DNA of 64,000 nucleotides from Clytia hemisphaerica (lineage: Eukaryota > Cnidaria > Hydrozoa > Leptothecata > Clytiidae), in NCBI GenBank assembly GCA_902728285.1, contig CACVBU010000056.1:62001-126000 (forward strand), read 5' to 3'. The notes beneath the pieces were generated by a model. It was not told where the DNA came from. It did not search any database and saw only the letters and a program-made list of their open reading frames with translations. This document shows positions 38,641 to 51,440 of the stretch, in pieces. Every line of letters begins with the position of its first letter. The first letter of the stretch is position 1. Made by a program: the position numbers and the translations under genes.

Positions 38641-39553
38641 GGCCAACCCTAAAAAAAAAAGTTTTCGGTCCACCGGCCGGGTGAAATTTTTTTTCGTTGT
38701 CACCCGGCCGCATTTTTTTTTCATAAGAACCAAATAGATAACAGAGGAAACTTTCTTCTTAAAAACCTTTACTCATTTAAACTCCCAGCTGGCACACAAC
38801 GTTGTTTCGACGTTTATATAACGTTAAAAAGACATTATGAACATTAGATGGACGTTGAAACAATGTTGTGTGCCAGCTGGGCTGTTACATCGTTCTCGTT
38901 GCTATATAACACTCTTAAAAAAGTTTTTTTGTTTAACATGGCAGCATGCTTTCTGGACATTACGGATCAAATAAACAGTGTTATGCATTTTAAATGAGTG
39001 AAGAAAATTTTTCTTTGTCTAGGATAGGAGGATTTCTGAACGTTAAAGATCAAATAGATAGTGTTATGCATATTAAATGAGTGAAGAAAATCTTTGTTTG
39101 TCTAGGAGGCTTTCTGAATGTTAAAGATCAAATAAATAGTGTTATGCATATTAAATGAGTGAAAAAAAAGAACTTTTTTCTAAAAAATGACGCTTTTTGA
39201 AGATGATTTTTTACAAATTTTCTTCATGTCTTTTGAATACGTGAAGCAAATTTAAAGAATTATAGCTCAAAATTTAAGTTGGCCTTTCTTCTTTCTAACG
39301 GTGAAAAGATTTTTGTAACAGTTTGTAACATTTTTAGTTTTCTCACAATTTCAATCCAAACCTGTACACTTTTTTTTTGAAACACCCGGTACTTTCTTTA
39401 ACACTAACACCCAGAGAGATGATTTTTTTTCTTTCTAATTTTTTTGATTAGAAATCATGAAAAGGACCAAAAAAAAAATTTTCCCGGCCGCCCGCATGAC
39501 TTTTTTTTTCGTCACCCAGTGGACCGGAAACGAAAAATTGTTTAGGGTCGGCC
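38641..39553. mobile_element. PIF/Harbinger-like non-autonomous element, 913 bp, TCA duplication
   Basis: Ends GGCCAACCCTAA and TTAGGGTCGGCC are flanked by TCA on both sides (38638-38640 and 39554-39556). Next come ttcggtccaccggccggg and the inverse, as in 29460-30371, which is almost the same length. The interior has three tandem pieces around gatcaaataRataRtgttat (38970-39165) and one nested hairpin. Confidence 0.8.
38784..38881. mobile_element. 98-bp hairpin MITE nested in the Harbinger-like element
   Basis: It starts CCCAGCTGGCACACAACGTT and ends with the inverse (aatgttgtgtgccagctggg). The whole unit is one imperfect hairpin. It sits inside 38641-39553 and so was inserted later. Confidence 0.75.
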
Positions 39554-40965
39554 TCAGATTGTTTTTTATCTTTTTTCTGTTTTGTTTTTCTGGTCTGGGA
39601 TTCGAATTTCGAATGTAAACATTCCATTGAAAACGTTTGAAACGATCGTTTTTGCGTGCACATCAATGTCAAACTATTAACTCGCCAAGATTTCCTTTGC
39701 GAACCGGAAAGCGGTTGGTAGATTATTAAGCAGACCTATACTACCTGGGGTTTTGTAGAGGTCTGCGATTCAGACTACAAAACGTTTGGCATTTTACCAA
39801 TTTGTCGTCTAGCCCGTGTCCACAGTGTTATATACCGTTGGAAAGCTAAGATCATGGGCTTTCATATAGTAAAAACCGGAACGCTTTAGCATACATAGAA
39901 AAAGGTTCAAAGGGTTCAAAGTTCACGGAAAAATGAAACATTTGGTTTGACGTCAACGAAAGTTGCATGACTTCTGGAGTCGCTAACTTCAATGATGGAG
40001 TGCAAGGCTGAAAGCCACATGAATATGGTTCATCCTATAAAAGGAAGTTCATTCTATGATGGCCTATCTTGAAGTGAAGGTGGTTGAACAAAACGTTTTT
40101 GGCATATTGATGTAACTGTTTCACTTTATCAATATTACGCAAACGGCAGTGTGCGCTAAATTATTTTGGTTTCACTTTCGATTTCAAGCAAAGGTCTTAG
40201 CAACAGGGCGCGCGTACATAGCAACGGGGCTGGGTAGAAAAATCTAAACATAGAATTTGACAGCTTGAATGGCTCTTGAATTTTTGCAGATGGCCGTTCT
40301 TTCTGTCACTATACACTACGAAGATAATTAATCATGGGAAAAGTTTAGAAATTATCTCCGTTTTTTTTTCAAATATAAACTATGCGAGCCGTAGTGAAAA
40401 TCAGGATGGCTGACGAAACAGCGATGAAGGCAGTTTTTCATCAATTTTCGGGGGATTTCAAGTGTTTGGACTGGGCTTAAAACATTGTTGGTTTGCCGTC
40501 ACCGGACCCTAGATTTTGGAGGTGGGTCGGTCGGTCGGTCAGAATTCTTTTTTATTTTGCCGATTTATGAAATTTTCGTCCATGGAAGGGTTAACAGTTT
40601 GTTTACATTCAGGTAATTTTGAATAAAAAACAGAAGTGCTAGCAGGGAATTTACAATTCTTATGCTTGGGACAAACAAGATACAAGTTTTGATTTTTTAT
40701 TGTTTGAAGTTTTTGAAGGAAAAAAAATCTTCTTTAAAATGGCAATAAAATTTTTTGAGTCGGCAGGTTTCGAGGTAGAGTCGGTCGGGTGACAGCAAAC
40801 CAACAATTTTTTAAGTCCAACCTTGACATTTTAGGGTGTGGGTTGGTGGGTCAGCTTTTTTTTAAACGTCAATTGACGTTTTTCTAACCTAAAATTGATT
40901 TGTGAGTGACCCCTAAGCTATGGATCACCAATTGAAACAAATGTATGAAGGGTGGGGTTTTACAG
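39554..40965. other. Non-coding stretch with repeat pieces
   Basis: It contains ggtcggtcggtcggtc near 40530, a pair of inverted phrases (aacattgttggtttgc at 40480, gcaaaccaacaattttttaa at 40798; the latter again near 55575), and the end motif TGTGAGTGACCCCTAA at 40901-40916. These hint at a degraded element around 40475-40916. Confidence 0.4.
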
Positions 40966-41101
40966 CCGCCCGTCGTACAAGGCACTGAGAGGCCCAGGTG
41001 CCAAAAAGAAGGGCAATGTGAAATGTGGCAATCTCATTGGTGGAAATTTGCTAAACAACTGCAAAGGAGCGCGGAGTTCGAACTATGCCTGGCCGGCATA
41101 A
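40966..41101 (+). CDS. Candidate terminal exon, unidentified
   Basis: After a ggtggggttttacag acceptor the frame reads RPSYKALRGPGAKKKGNVKC, GNLIGGNLLNNCKGARSSNY and AWPA stop. The GC-rich codons contrast with the AT-rich surroundings and the composition looks coding. No upstream exon was found on the plus strand, and I do not recognise the family. It may be a pseudogene or retroposed fragment. Confidence 0.3.
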
Positions 41102-41846
41102 GACTTCCAGGTCATGGTTTAAACAAAATGTCTGCACCCCAATCTAAAATAATGCATACACAATTGATAGGCTATTTGACGACATTATCAGAACAGACTT
41201 CATAACCTAATGATTGTATTGTACTGCTCACGCTCGTTGCGTTACACATGGATGGTAAAAGAAAAAGGCCAGGCCCAATTGATTTGAGAAAAAATATTTC
41301 TTTTTGAGTCAGAAAATCAAATCCTCCTTTTCATGTGATTGACAATCTCTGTATTTCTTTGTTTCTTTATGAACTTAACATCCACTTTGCGCACAGAAAC
41401 GAGATATAAAATATGGCACAGCTTGCCCCATTGTAATCGAGTGGCAAAGATGTCCCTGTGTTACCTTTTCAAGTAAACAAATATTAAGCACCTATAAGCA
41501 GAGAGTTGCGGCTGTATTCCTTCTTATAAGAACACACAACGAATGCCTCAATCTGGAAGATTAGAAGTGATTTTGTGATAGCAGTGTGTGCCCTTGTGGA
41601 TCTGGGCTTCAGGCTATTTCTTTACGTTTGCAGTTGGATTCCAGTGGGAAAAAAATAAAAAAAAGGTACCGACTGACCGACCCATTTTTTAAAGCTTCTA
41701 GGACACGAATCAAACAATCAATTTGGCCTGGCCAAAGTAATAATTAAAACCTTTAAATTAAATGAATTCTTTCCATAATCCATATACATCAGAAAAATGT
41801 CCTTCAGCAATTTTATTTGTCAGAACTTGTTGTCACATGACAAATA
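41102..41846. other. Non-coding stretch
   Basis: No exon, RNA gene or element ends were recognised. Confidence 0.35.
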
Positions 41847-42332
41847 CATAGTGGGCACCCCCCTGGATTCTGGGGGGGGGTTGAGGATTTTCAGATTTTT
41901 AAAAATAGGTGGGGGTTGGGTTGATGAGAAATTTCAGGTGGGGGTTACCCTATGTAGGTGGGGGTAACATTTTTCAGGTGGGGGTTGTCGAGTTTTCTGT
42001 ATGGTAGATAGGATAAAAATAAGCTAGGGTAGAAAATATACAAATAAAATTAGAAATCAAAACCTAAAAGAAAACTAAAACTAATTTTAATGAGTGAGTG
42101 TTCAAACAAAAGCACATCTCTTTATATCCATTACCTATGACATATTATGTTTCCTAAAGGAAATAAGGATAAACTGAATTTTCAGGTGGGGGTTCGAAGA
42201 TTTTACAAATTTAGGTGAGGGTTGCTGAAAAAGGTGGGGGTTGGGCTGATATGAGATTTCAGGTGGGGGTAACCCTATGTAGGTGGGGGTGACCTTTTTC
42301 AGGTGGGGGTTGGAGGGGTGTTGCCCACTATG
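41847..42332. mobile_element. MITE with AGGTGGGGGT motif array, about 486 bp
   Basis: Ends CATAGTGGGCA and TGCCCACTATG are inverted, with a short C-run or G-run just inside. The interior holds about ten copies of aggtgggggt, often within tttcaggtgggggt and ccctatgtaggtgggggt. Two half-elements in direct order suggest internal duplication. No clear target duplication. Non-coding. Confidence 0.7.
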
Positions 42333-43075
42333 TTAAATAAATTTCCAACATCCAATGAAAATGTGTGTATCACACAGTTTTCTGAAGCACATAGATAGAG
42401 GAAGACCTACTGAAAGGGGGAAATTAGGGGGACAGTTCTATTAAAAGTGATTGCCAAAGAAAGTCACCTTTTGAGGTGGAAATGATGGTTTTTCTTGCAT
42501 AACTTTTTATTGCAGTACCCCTGTCTTATCCCGGTTTGAGAACCGGTAGTCAAGTACATCAGAAACATATGGGAATGTCTACACATGGGAAGGGATAAGT
42601 TTCCATGAAGCACCAGCAAGAAAAAAAATTGGGATTTGGCTGAAAATGGCTGAAATTGGACCTTTTAAACATAATTTTTTGGTAAAAGCTATGGTAATTA
42701 TGTTTGACTATAGGAAAAGCTTATACATTCCTTGTCGAGATACTTTTTATTTGAGATTGATTGCTTTACCAAACAAAAAGATATTAAAAAATGTTGACAG
42801 GTCATTTTGTCATTTTTGTGTCATTTCAGGTAATTTTGGTCAGCTGAATGGATTGACGCATTTTCATTGTTTTGCCTTTTGAAACACGCGTGGTAGCTGG
42901 TGGTAGGGTAAAAATGGGGAATGCAAAATCGATTTAGGCAAATCTTTTTTGAAAAATGACCCTACAAGATTTGACTATCTTTTTATTCCAAGAAGCAATT
43001 ACTTTCAAATAAAAGATATATTGAAATGAGTGAGTAAGCTTTCTGGAAATCCAAACATGAATTGCCTAGATTTTA
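42333..43075. other. Non-coding stretch
   Basis: AT-rich; a short plus-strand open frame at 42646-42882 has no recognisable domain. Confidence 0.35.
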
Positions 43076-43549
43076 CCTTAAGTGGATAAATTTACGTGTG
43101 TACTAATTTTTGCGAGACAAGAATTTAAAGATTTCGCGTGGATTAAATTTTGTGAATCAAGGGTCTTTAAAATTTTCGTGTGGATTAAATTTCGCGAAAA
43201 TGGCCTTTTATTATTTAATTTTGCAACTATATAAATTGTAACTAGAAAAGAGATTGAACAAAGGCAGACAAAGTCACTCAAAAGCTTTCAAAAAACTTCA
43301 AATAAAGTACTTTTAGAAGGTTACTAGAGTTTATAATTGAAATGAAGAGTTGAACTCGTAACATGTTTTGATTGTAACATAACATGAAATTTTATTTTTG
43401 CGATTGTAAAATTCCAAATAATTTCGTGTGGACCAATTTTCGCGAATCAAAGGCCTTTAAAATTTTCGCTTGGACTAAATTTGCCCAAAATGGCCAAAAT
43501 TCGCGAAAACCGCGAAAATTAATCCACGCGAAAATTTATCCACTTAAGG
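43076..43549. mobile_element. MITE, CCTTAAGTGG ends, TTTCGCG-rich, 474 bp
   Basis: Left CCTTAAGTGGATAAATTT and right aaatttatccacttaagg are perfect inverted repeats flanked by TA. The interior carries TTTCGCGTGGATTAAATTT-type motifs in both orientations. It is related in motif to 13804-14045 and 27585-27808, and in ends to 11565-11718. Confidence 0.85.
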
Positions 43550-45834
43550 TACTAAAAATAGCACTTTAATATCAGAAACAGTAAAAAGCCAGCTTTTTCC
43601 AATTTTCATCGAGTTTCAGGAAAAGTGCCTTTTTTCCAATATCTTTTAAATAAATTGTCCCAGCTTTAGGCTGTCTTTAGTAAACCTTCCTATACCTTTT
43701 GTCCTTCAGAAAAACCAAAAACATTGGCTTTAATTCAGTTCTTGTAGCCATTATTAGTATGACCACCCCAGGTAGATATATCTTATTTCTGCTGTATTTT
43801 GCTCGGGTTTTTCAATAGAGATTTTTCAAATCCTGTATCTTCACGTGACTCAAATTCTGTGTCTTATTGAACTAGAGAAAGCAAAATTGAAATCGCGCAA
43901 TCTGATTGGATGAAAAAATTCCATGCAAACTGGAATGGAAAACAATTCTCATCCCAAAACAAGATGGCTTTAGTTTTTGCAAGAAAAATTCCAAGTCAAC
44001 TTTTGCGGGTCAAATGACCTATACAAAGTGATAGAACTCTTCAAACTAAGCAAAAAATTGTTTAGTCTGAGAGAATCATGGCATTCAAATCTATTTTGCC
44101 AAACTCTTTTTCTCTACTAACAAAAGAATGCCATGTACAACTTATTTCTGTAAAAATTCAAAACAGACTTAAGTCCATTTTTTGAATTGACTTAAAGACC
44201 ATACCCCCTCCTATTTCAATATGCAAGCTTTCAAAAAATGGCCTGAATCCACAAAATTCCTTCCAGAAAAAAGAAAAAAATAAAGATTTCCGAATCTTCC
44301 ATAATATCAACCAAAACAGTCCTGATTTTAGGGGAACAAAAGGCTTGAAAAGCCTTGTGTCCAAATTTTATTCTTTCAAAGAGCATTCTTGAATTTGAGT
44401 CAAACACATTTAGATTTGGACTGATGAAGATTATGAAGACTACAAAGATTTTCAATTCAAGACAGCCCAAAGATCAATAAATGTCACTTTAGTGCCTCTG
44501 GAGCAAGCAATGAAAATGCCTTTATTACCATAAAAAGATCTACAAAATATCTCATACATAACATCAAAAGTATGCACTCTTACCATTATTTGTTTCAAAG
44601 CTCAGCAAATGAAATCTAAAATCTTTAAAGTTGATTATCTCAAAGTGGAAAGAATGGGCTTAGTCTTGAATTGATATGTTGTTTTATTAGTACTCCTTCT
44701 TTGTCTCAAGTCTAAATTGTTAGTTAAATCTGGGAATTGGTGATTTTGAGATTGTTAACAATAGAAAGCTTGCAAATGTGATCACTATTGTACTATAAAT
44801 ACCAGTGTTCGATTAAAGGTTATATTTCAGGGTTTGCAATGCATTTACAAGCTAAAAACAGGAAAGTTAATAAATATCAAGAGACAAAAACAATGCTTCC
44901 CAAAAAGTATGATACATTTTCTAATCCTTATTTTTATGTATATGAATGGTCGGTCCTCATAACTCATAACTATGGTTGGGGTTCTGAATATTAATTTCTT
45001 TATTTTATTCCTTTCAATAAGTCCTAATCCCCTTCCCAAGTTACTTTAGCATTACATGGAGGAAAGATTGATGAATCGATTAGTTGGCTTGTGTAGGGAT
45101 TTTTACGTTAAGTAGAATACTGACCGCTTTTACAGGGCACACTGTGCAGTTTAAATGAATTATCATCGTCTGATTTTCAACCTTTTCAATTCAAGTATAG
45201 AAGTTTTTTTTGGTGTAGTAACTTGATAACCTTTTTGACTTGATTGGTTACAAGGAATGTAACAATTTTCAGGGCAGGTCTAAGTGTACAAAACTCAAAA
45301 GAAAGCCTAATTTATGGGGATATTTTAGATTAAGAAAATCAATCATGGTCAGGGGAGAAAAGATGTTGGCATCTGGTTTGTGGTTTTAAATGAATTTAGT
45401 TTATTACACACATTTACGGTTAAATTGTTATTCCAAACAAGAATTATATTATATATATTTTAAATATATTCAACAAACAGTGTGTTTTCTAATACCCTAA
45501 ATTGCAAAAAATTTGATGAAAGAAAAAATTTTTTTAAATTTAAAGATGAAAGATTGATTTGTAAAAGGTAACAATCTCTTCTCATGGCCCCTGGCGTGCG
45601 AATCGAATTGAGGGGCCAAAAAAATATGTCGGCCACCATGGTTGGGCGATGAAGAAAATTTTCGACTTTTTACCCTTATTTCACCCCTCTAAACGGTATA
45701 TATAAGATTTTTTTAAAGTATTAAAAAAATACTTTGCAAAATATTGGGGGGGGGGCATGGAGAAAAAAGAATAATTAGTCTTTTCAATTTAATTAAAACA
45801 CTTTTATCCATTGGAAAAACCTCATCAAAAGTAT
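43550..45834. other. Non-coding stretch
   Basis: No exon was supported over 2.3 kb. A short hairpin aaagtattaaaaaaatactt lies near 45716 and a G-run near 45746. Confidence 0.35.
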
Positions 45835-45840
45835 TTTATT
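45835..45840 (-). terminator. Possible polyadenylation signal AATAAA
   Basis: The minus strand reads AATAAA about 34 nt after the stop codon of the beta-helix gene, a fitting distance for 3' end formation. AT-rich sequence makes chance occurrence easy. Confidence 0.4.
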
Positions 45841-45873
45841 ATATAAAATTCAATTCTTTAAAAATTAAATATT

Positions 45874-48800
45874 TTAAACCTTAATATTATCTTCTGTATT
45901 GTCTTTATTACAGATTATTTTAAGTTTTTTATGTATCAGCAATGCTAGTAATATCCATAAAGGTGTAAACATTTCCTCCATTACATTTGTGATTTTCACT
46001 CCAAAGTCTATTGGAAATTGTAGAGGTAAACTATGAATGTATACAACTGATCGAAACATATTGATCACCGCATGTAAACATAAACAAAAATATGAAGATA
46101 AATCCAGTTTAGTAAGAACATTGTTTTTATAAGGATTAACATAGTAATGAATTATCAAGTAGATTGTTATGATAGGTGCTAGAATGGTCATGCGGACTAC
46201 TGGATCAATTAGATATGTTGCCAAGAAAGATAAGATCAACCGTTCATATAAGCGCCAAGCTTCCCACCAAAACATGTTGGTTTTATATGGTGTTTCAAAT
46301 GTTTCATAAAGTTTTTCTTGTATTTTTTTTTCTTCTGATTCTGAGAGCCATCTTTGTTTCTTCCTCAAATAAAAGAAAGGTGTCATAATTGGAAATGTCA
46401 AGCATGTTATAAACAGCCACACACTGATGTGTTTTTTCTTGTGAAGGTTATATGCTGCTGTAGATGCAATAGGGAAAGGAAGCACCCAAATTGCCAAGAA
46501 AATGAAATTTGCGATTTGCCAACTGGTATAACATTCAATATCTCCTGCAATATACAAAACAGCTGTCTCTTTAATTGGGACACAATGTATGAAATTGAAA
46601 GATATTTTGGATAAGTTTTTATAACAGAATGCCATTATGGTAAAAAAGCCTATGGAAAAAGTGTCTATTATGGAAGATGTTCTTTTATTGCAAACCCGAT
46701 TAATCAATTTTGTAAATAATAACGATGATAGAACTGTTGTCAGCATAATAATAGTTGAAGCATATGTTTTCAAGAATTCTCTGTAAATAACAGTTGTTGT
46801 AATTGATGGACAAAAAGATTGAAGGTTGTTGGTGATCATTTCAATGTTGAAAAATCCTGATATAAATGATGTTGGTGGCTGGTACAAATCATTAAGCTTT
46901 ATCGTCAGTAATGATTTGGCTTGATAAAATCCAACAAGGATATTGAAGATAGGTGAGAATGGTAAATCTTGTGGTGCTGCTATTTTAGTGTTGTCTGATT
47001 TCTCCACCAGTAGATGTTCATTTGTCTCTTGGTAATTGCTTTTGTTTATTACGCATAATTCACTTCCAAGGTCAGCCTTAAGACTTTTTGATGATGGACT
47101 AGGATTCTGTTCATGCTTCCTAAAACAGCACGGTAGTTTTTGTTTGATTGAAGAAATGATTTTAGACTTGTTATTTTTTAAATATGATACAATTGGCTTT
47201 GTAAAGCACAACAACAATGCCAAAGTAATTGAAAATGCAAAATAAATAAACCAAAACCAAACACGATGATTGTTACTGCATCTAAACGATGGTATGCAAT
47301 TATTAGAAAAATAGTTCACATAATATCCTTTTTTACAACTTCCACACAGAGTACCGGTACGATAAAGATTACATGTATTAAATGAATTACAAGGTTTTCC
47401 ATGGTTTGAACAGCAGTATAAATCTGGACATGAGATAAATTCCATTTCATGATTTTTATTGATAAAACCATAAAAACTGTCTTGACTTTTGATTTGTTTT
47501 CTACAGTCTCCCCCGGGTGGGCAAAATTTGCATGAAAAGTTAGATTTCACTTCAAGGAATCTGTCAATTACTGTAATATTTTCTTCTTGGTCAGTATTAA
47601 TGTTTTCAAGCCTGTATGCTTTTAGTATGCCTTTGATTTTTTTATGCCCACTTAAAGTCATGTATAGACCCCTGTCACAAGGTTGACAAACAAGTTGATA
47701 ATCAAATTCTGTTTTTGATTTAGTGATTGATGAAACAGGATTCTGGTTTATTGGACAAGCAACAGAAAATCCTTCAAGAATATGATCAGTATTTCTTATA
47801 TCAAGGGATAAGGACATCACATTGGATTTTGAATTTGGCCTTCCCTTTAAAACAACTGATATATTTCTCATTGTAAACTTCCCATGTTTTAATCTGAATT
47901 CCATGATGGCATTGCCAGGTTGTTTCACTTTTGAAGTTGAATAGTAAATATCTTTAAGGTTCACACTCAAACCTTTTGCATCACAACCATCATACTTTAT
48001 CATCTTTCCTATGCCACTTACTTTATTGTCTTGAAGGCTTAAGGATTCAACCCAAAATGTTCCTTTATGGAATGTTGCAAAGCTATAAAAATCATTCTCA
48101 GTAATGTTATTATGTTTCAATGTTACCGTAGACTTGAAACTGGTCAAAAAGTCAATTTTGGCAAAGTTTCTTGTTGCTGTATTGTTCTCAAAAACAAATT
48201 CACTCACACTTTGTTCGTGTCTATCAGTTAACTCAATGTAGAACAATGAATCAGAAGCAATGTTATGCTCAATATTTGTTGAAATAAAATTCAATGTACT
48301 GACTTTAGATGCCATGATATTGACAAGTTTATTTCCATTAATGAAACTGTTTTGAATGTTTGTTTTACCATACCAAGTTTCTATCATGGCATGCGCCAGT
48401 TCATTATCAATGAATTTTGATGAAAAAATGTCAAGTTTTAAAATGTTATTTTTGCTTCCAAATCTTTGCTGAATTATGCTGCCACGTTGTATATAGTTTT
48501 GTTTGAAGTAAGACTGTCTTATTTTCAAATGTCGATATTGGATTATGAAAAACTGTTTGATTCTGTTTTGTACAAACTCGCTACTTTCGATCACTATATT
48601 TTGACGCGATTGTATTCCAGTATTCCCAATAATATTTTTTTGCATCACTACTTTAGAAATCGTAACTTCCTTCTGGAAATTGATCAAGTTGTAACAGCTA
48701 TTGTTCATAAACTTTGTTGTGGTCAATAAAAATCTTGCATTGCGATTGTCCTTCTTTTCTGAATCTTTAATCATATTTTGTATAATTGTATTTTGTTCAA

Positions 48801-50979
48801 AATAGCTGTTACTGATGAAAAGATTGTTGCAAGGAACATATATCATTTTAAATTCAAATCTATTCTTAGAGAAATAACTTTTCTTTATTTCCAGACTGCA
48901 GTGAACACAACTGTCCAAGCACTCAAACATTGAAAATGCATGATTCAGTGTGATATTTGAGTTTTCAATAATAACTTTGGAAGCATGTACTTTGAAAATA
49001 TACTCTTTGATGTATGATTCATACTGTCGGTAGTTTCCATAAATATCACACTTATTAACGTTCAATTTGCTCTTGTGAGGAGAAGAGTTGTCTCTGCTTA
49101 TATCAATAATACTGGTTAAAAGTATGTTTTCTCTGAAGTTTGTCAACTCTAAATTCAAAATGCAGCTTTCAGATCTTATAAGAGTTTGTAATGTATTTTT
49201 GTGGAATTCAGAATTGTTGATGTATATTCTTATATATTGAAACTCTAACATGATTCTCTGGAGTTTATTATTGGCAAAAGTTGTATATGAAATATCTATG
49301 GTAGTATCCTTGTGTTTCCCTTGTTGCTGAATAACTGAGCCATGTTTGAAATGATTTTTGGTTATTGAGGTGTGGATCAAAAGTATTGATCTGTGGATTA
49401 TCATCATGTTATTCTCTACAATGTTTTCATTAATGATACTGTTAACCAACGAGAGATTTTCAAAAGATTCCAACCAATTAGATTGAATGTTGTTGAGCTG
49501 AAAATTGATATTTTCTATGATCACCTTGCCATAATGGTAGATGAATTGGTAAAATGTGTTTTCTTTGAAACTATTATGACTCATTTTCAACTGAGGCTTT
49601 TGGGATGTATCACTCACTTTGAAAAAATCATTATGAAGGTCATTAATGAATGATCCATGCGTGATGGTGTTTTTAAAAAAGATGCAATGTTCAATTGATA
49701 CAGGATTCTCACGCAAGACTATCAGGTTATGATCGAATGTATTATGTTTGAAATTGCTCTTTATCATTGTCAAAGAACAGGTGTTCCAACCACTAAAGCA
49801 TTCAAAAAAGACTGGTGCATTATTAAAGTTGAATCCAGAGTCTCTAATGCTAACATTGGATGACATCACACTGAACAAGTGAAGATTTCCCATATCTGGC
49901 TGCACTTTGTTATTTTCGAATGTACATTGATGAAGCTCAAAATTTGGCAGATCTTCAACATGAATGAGGACGCCCTTATACGAATTCACCCCTTGAAATG
50001 TTGTATTTGATATGACGACTTTCTCAATTCCTTGAACCTGGATGGTACCATTTAGAAAAATACTGTCTTTTATTGTGAGATTTCTACCTTTCCCTGTATC
50101 TCCTGATATGATAGATATTGCTTTTGTATGTACTGAAAATTCACAACGGTTCAACTGAATGTCAACGTGGTTACTTGCTTTCATTTCGACTTGTAGGAAA
50201 TTTGTAATCAGATGGATTGTTCTGATCATTGAGTCTTGGATATTAAAATAAACCTTGTTGATGCTTTGAATTTGGAAATGTATGTTTTCAAAATCAACTG
50301 ATTGTGATTCAAAAAAGTTTTGGGATCCTTTTTGACTTTGAAATGAAAAAATGCATCTTTTTGTTGCAATGATTACCGGCTTGATTGTTGATGGAGATTG
50401 TAGTTTGATTCTTAACGAGGCGAGAAACGTTATAGTTGGTTTTGCCATCTCATATTGAACTTTTTCTTGAGAGCTTCCGAACAGATGTAGATCTAAATGC
50501 TGATTGATATTTGTTTGAGAATGGCGATTAAATACAAAATCAAGTGTTTTGCATTGCCTTTTGAAGGTTCCACAGTGTATTTCGTCTTTCCCATGCGGTG
50601 AAATATAAAATTCAACACCATTGATTCCTAAAAAAAGAAAGATACGTTTGCTTTAGTTTAGGATCTGTTTTTGAAGAAAAACCTTCTTAAACTGCGCAAA
50701 TGTCAATTGTTCTTTGTTCTTGGAAGGGGTGAAAAAATTCAGTCTAATCATTTTTTTTTTAATATTCCTAAATGCTCACTAGTATTGTTTGTGTTCGATG
50801 TTACAGAGTGCTCAATGAAACCAGAGCCAAGTAAGATATTAAGTGATATCTTTCATCACAACAGAAAGTAAAAAGTACAAATGTCAAATGTACAAATAAA
50901 CGCTCGCTAAACAAACAAGCTTACCTCTACTCAACAGAACCATTGATACCAAAATAATTATCCACAATGCCATTTTCAT
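45874..50979 (-). CDS. Giant beta-helix ectodomain / multi-pass membrane protein, two exons
   Basis: Exon 1 50979-50925 encodes a signal peptide (MKMALWIIILVSMVLLS); exon 2 50627-45874 carries the rest, 1602 residues in all. The mature protein opens with YISPHGKDEIHCGT, the usual start of extracellular right-handed beta-helix (pectin-lyase-like) proteins. Residues about 40-930 are a long run of irregular coils of the type N-x-hydrophobic-x-N-S-x-F-x-x-N. A Cys-rich region follows (about 995-1135: LVCQPCDRGLYM, CKFCPPGGDC, RTGTLCGSCKKGYY). After a first membrane helix (VWFWFIYFAFSITLALLLCF) and a roughly 80-residue polar loop come six or more hydrophobic segments, including the motif PYKTNMFWWEAWRLYERLIL. 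The layout suggests a cell-surface receptor or channel. Multi-exon-poor structure inside intron-rich surroundings is notable. The function is inferred from topology only. Confidence 0.85.
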
Positions 50980-51440
50980 GATGATGATGTTGTTAAAAAC
51001 TTTTTCTGAAATGATAGATTCTTGTTTAATTTGTCTTAAAGATTCATTTTTTCATGCTGAGGATAAGGTCCTTTTGAGCCAAATATTTTCTCTTAAACAA
51101 AAAAATTTTCTTCTCCAAATTTATCCAAGAAAAAAAAAGAAATAAGAAACAGCTTTCGTAGTCCATTAAAGGCAGGTTTTATACTTTTGTTTTCTTGTCT
51201 GTTCCTGTTTCTGTTCAAAATGAAAATGAAAAACCTTTCAAAGAATCTCCATATTTTAAACAAATCTATCCGCACCTTGCAGTGAATAGTATCCATGGTA
51301 ATACCTAACATTGTTGGATTACAGGGTTCGAATTATAGCTTCGCACTTCGCAAAATGCGAAGTGAATTTTAGATTTAGCAACCCAAAAAGATTTTGTAAC
51401 TCAAAAATGCGAAGTTAAAAATTTATAAGAAAACACCTAT
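50980..51440. other. Upstream flank of the beta-helix gene
   Basis: Presumed promoter and leader of the minus-strand gene. A palindrome acttcgcaaaatgcgaagtg lies near 51345, just before the minisatellite and sharing its cttcgcaact theme. Confidence 0.4.
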
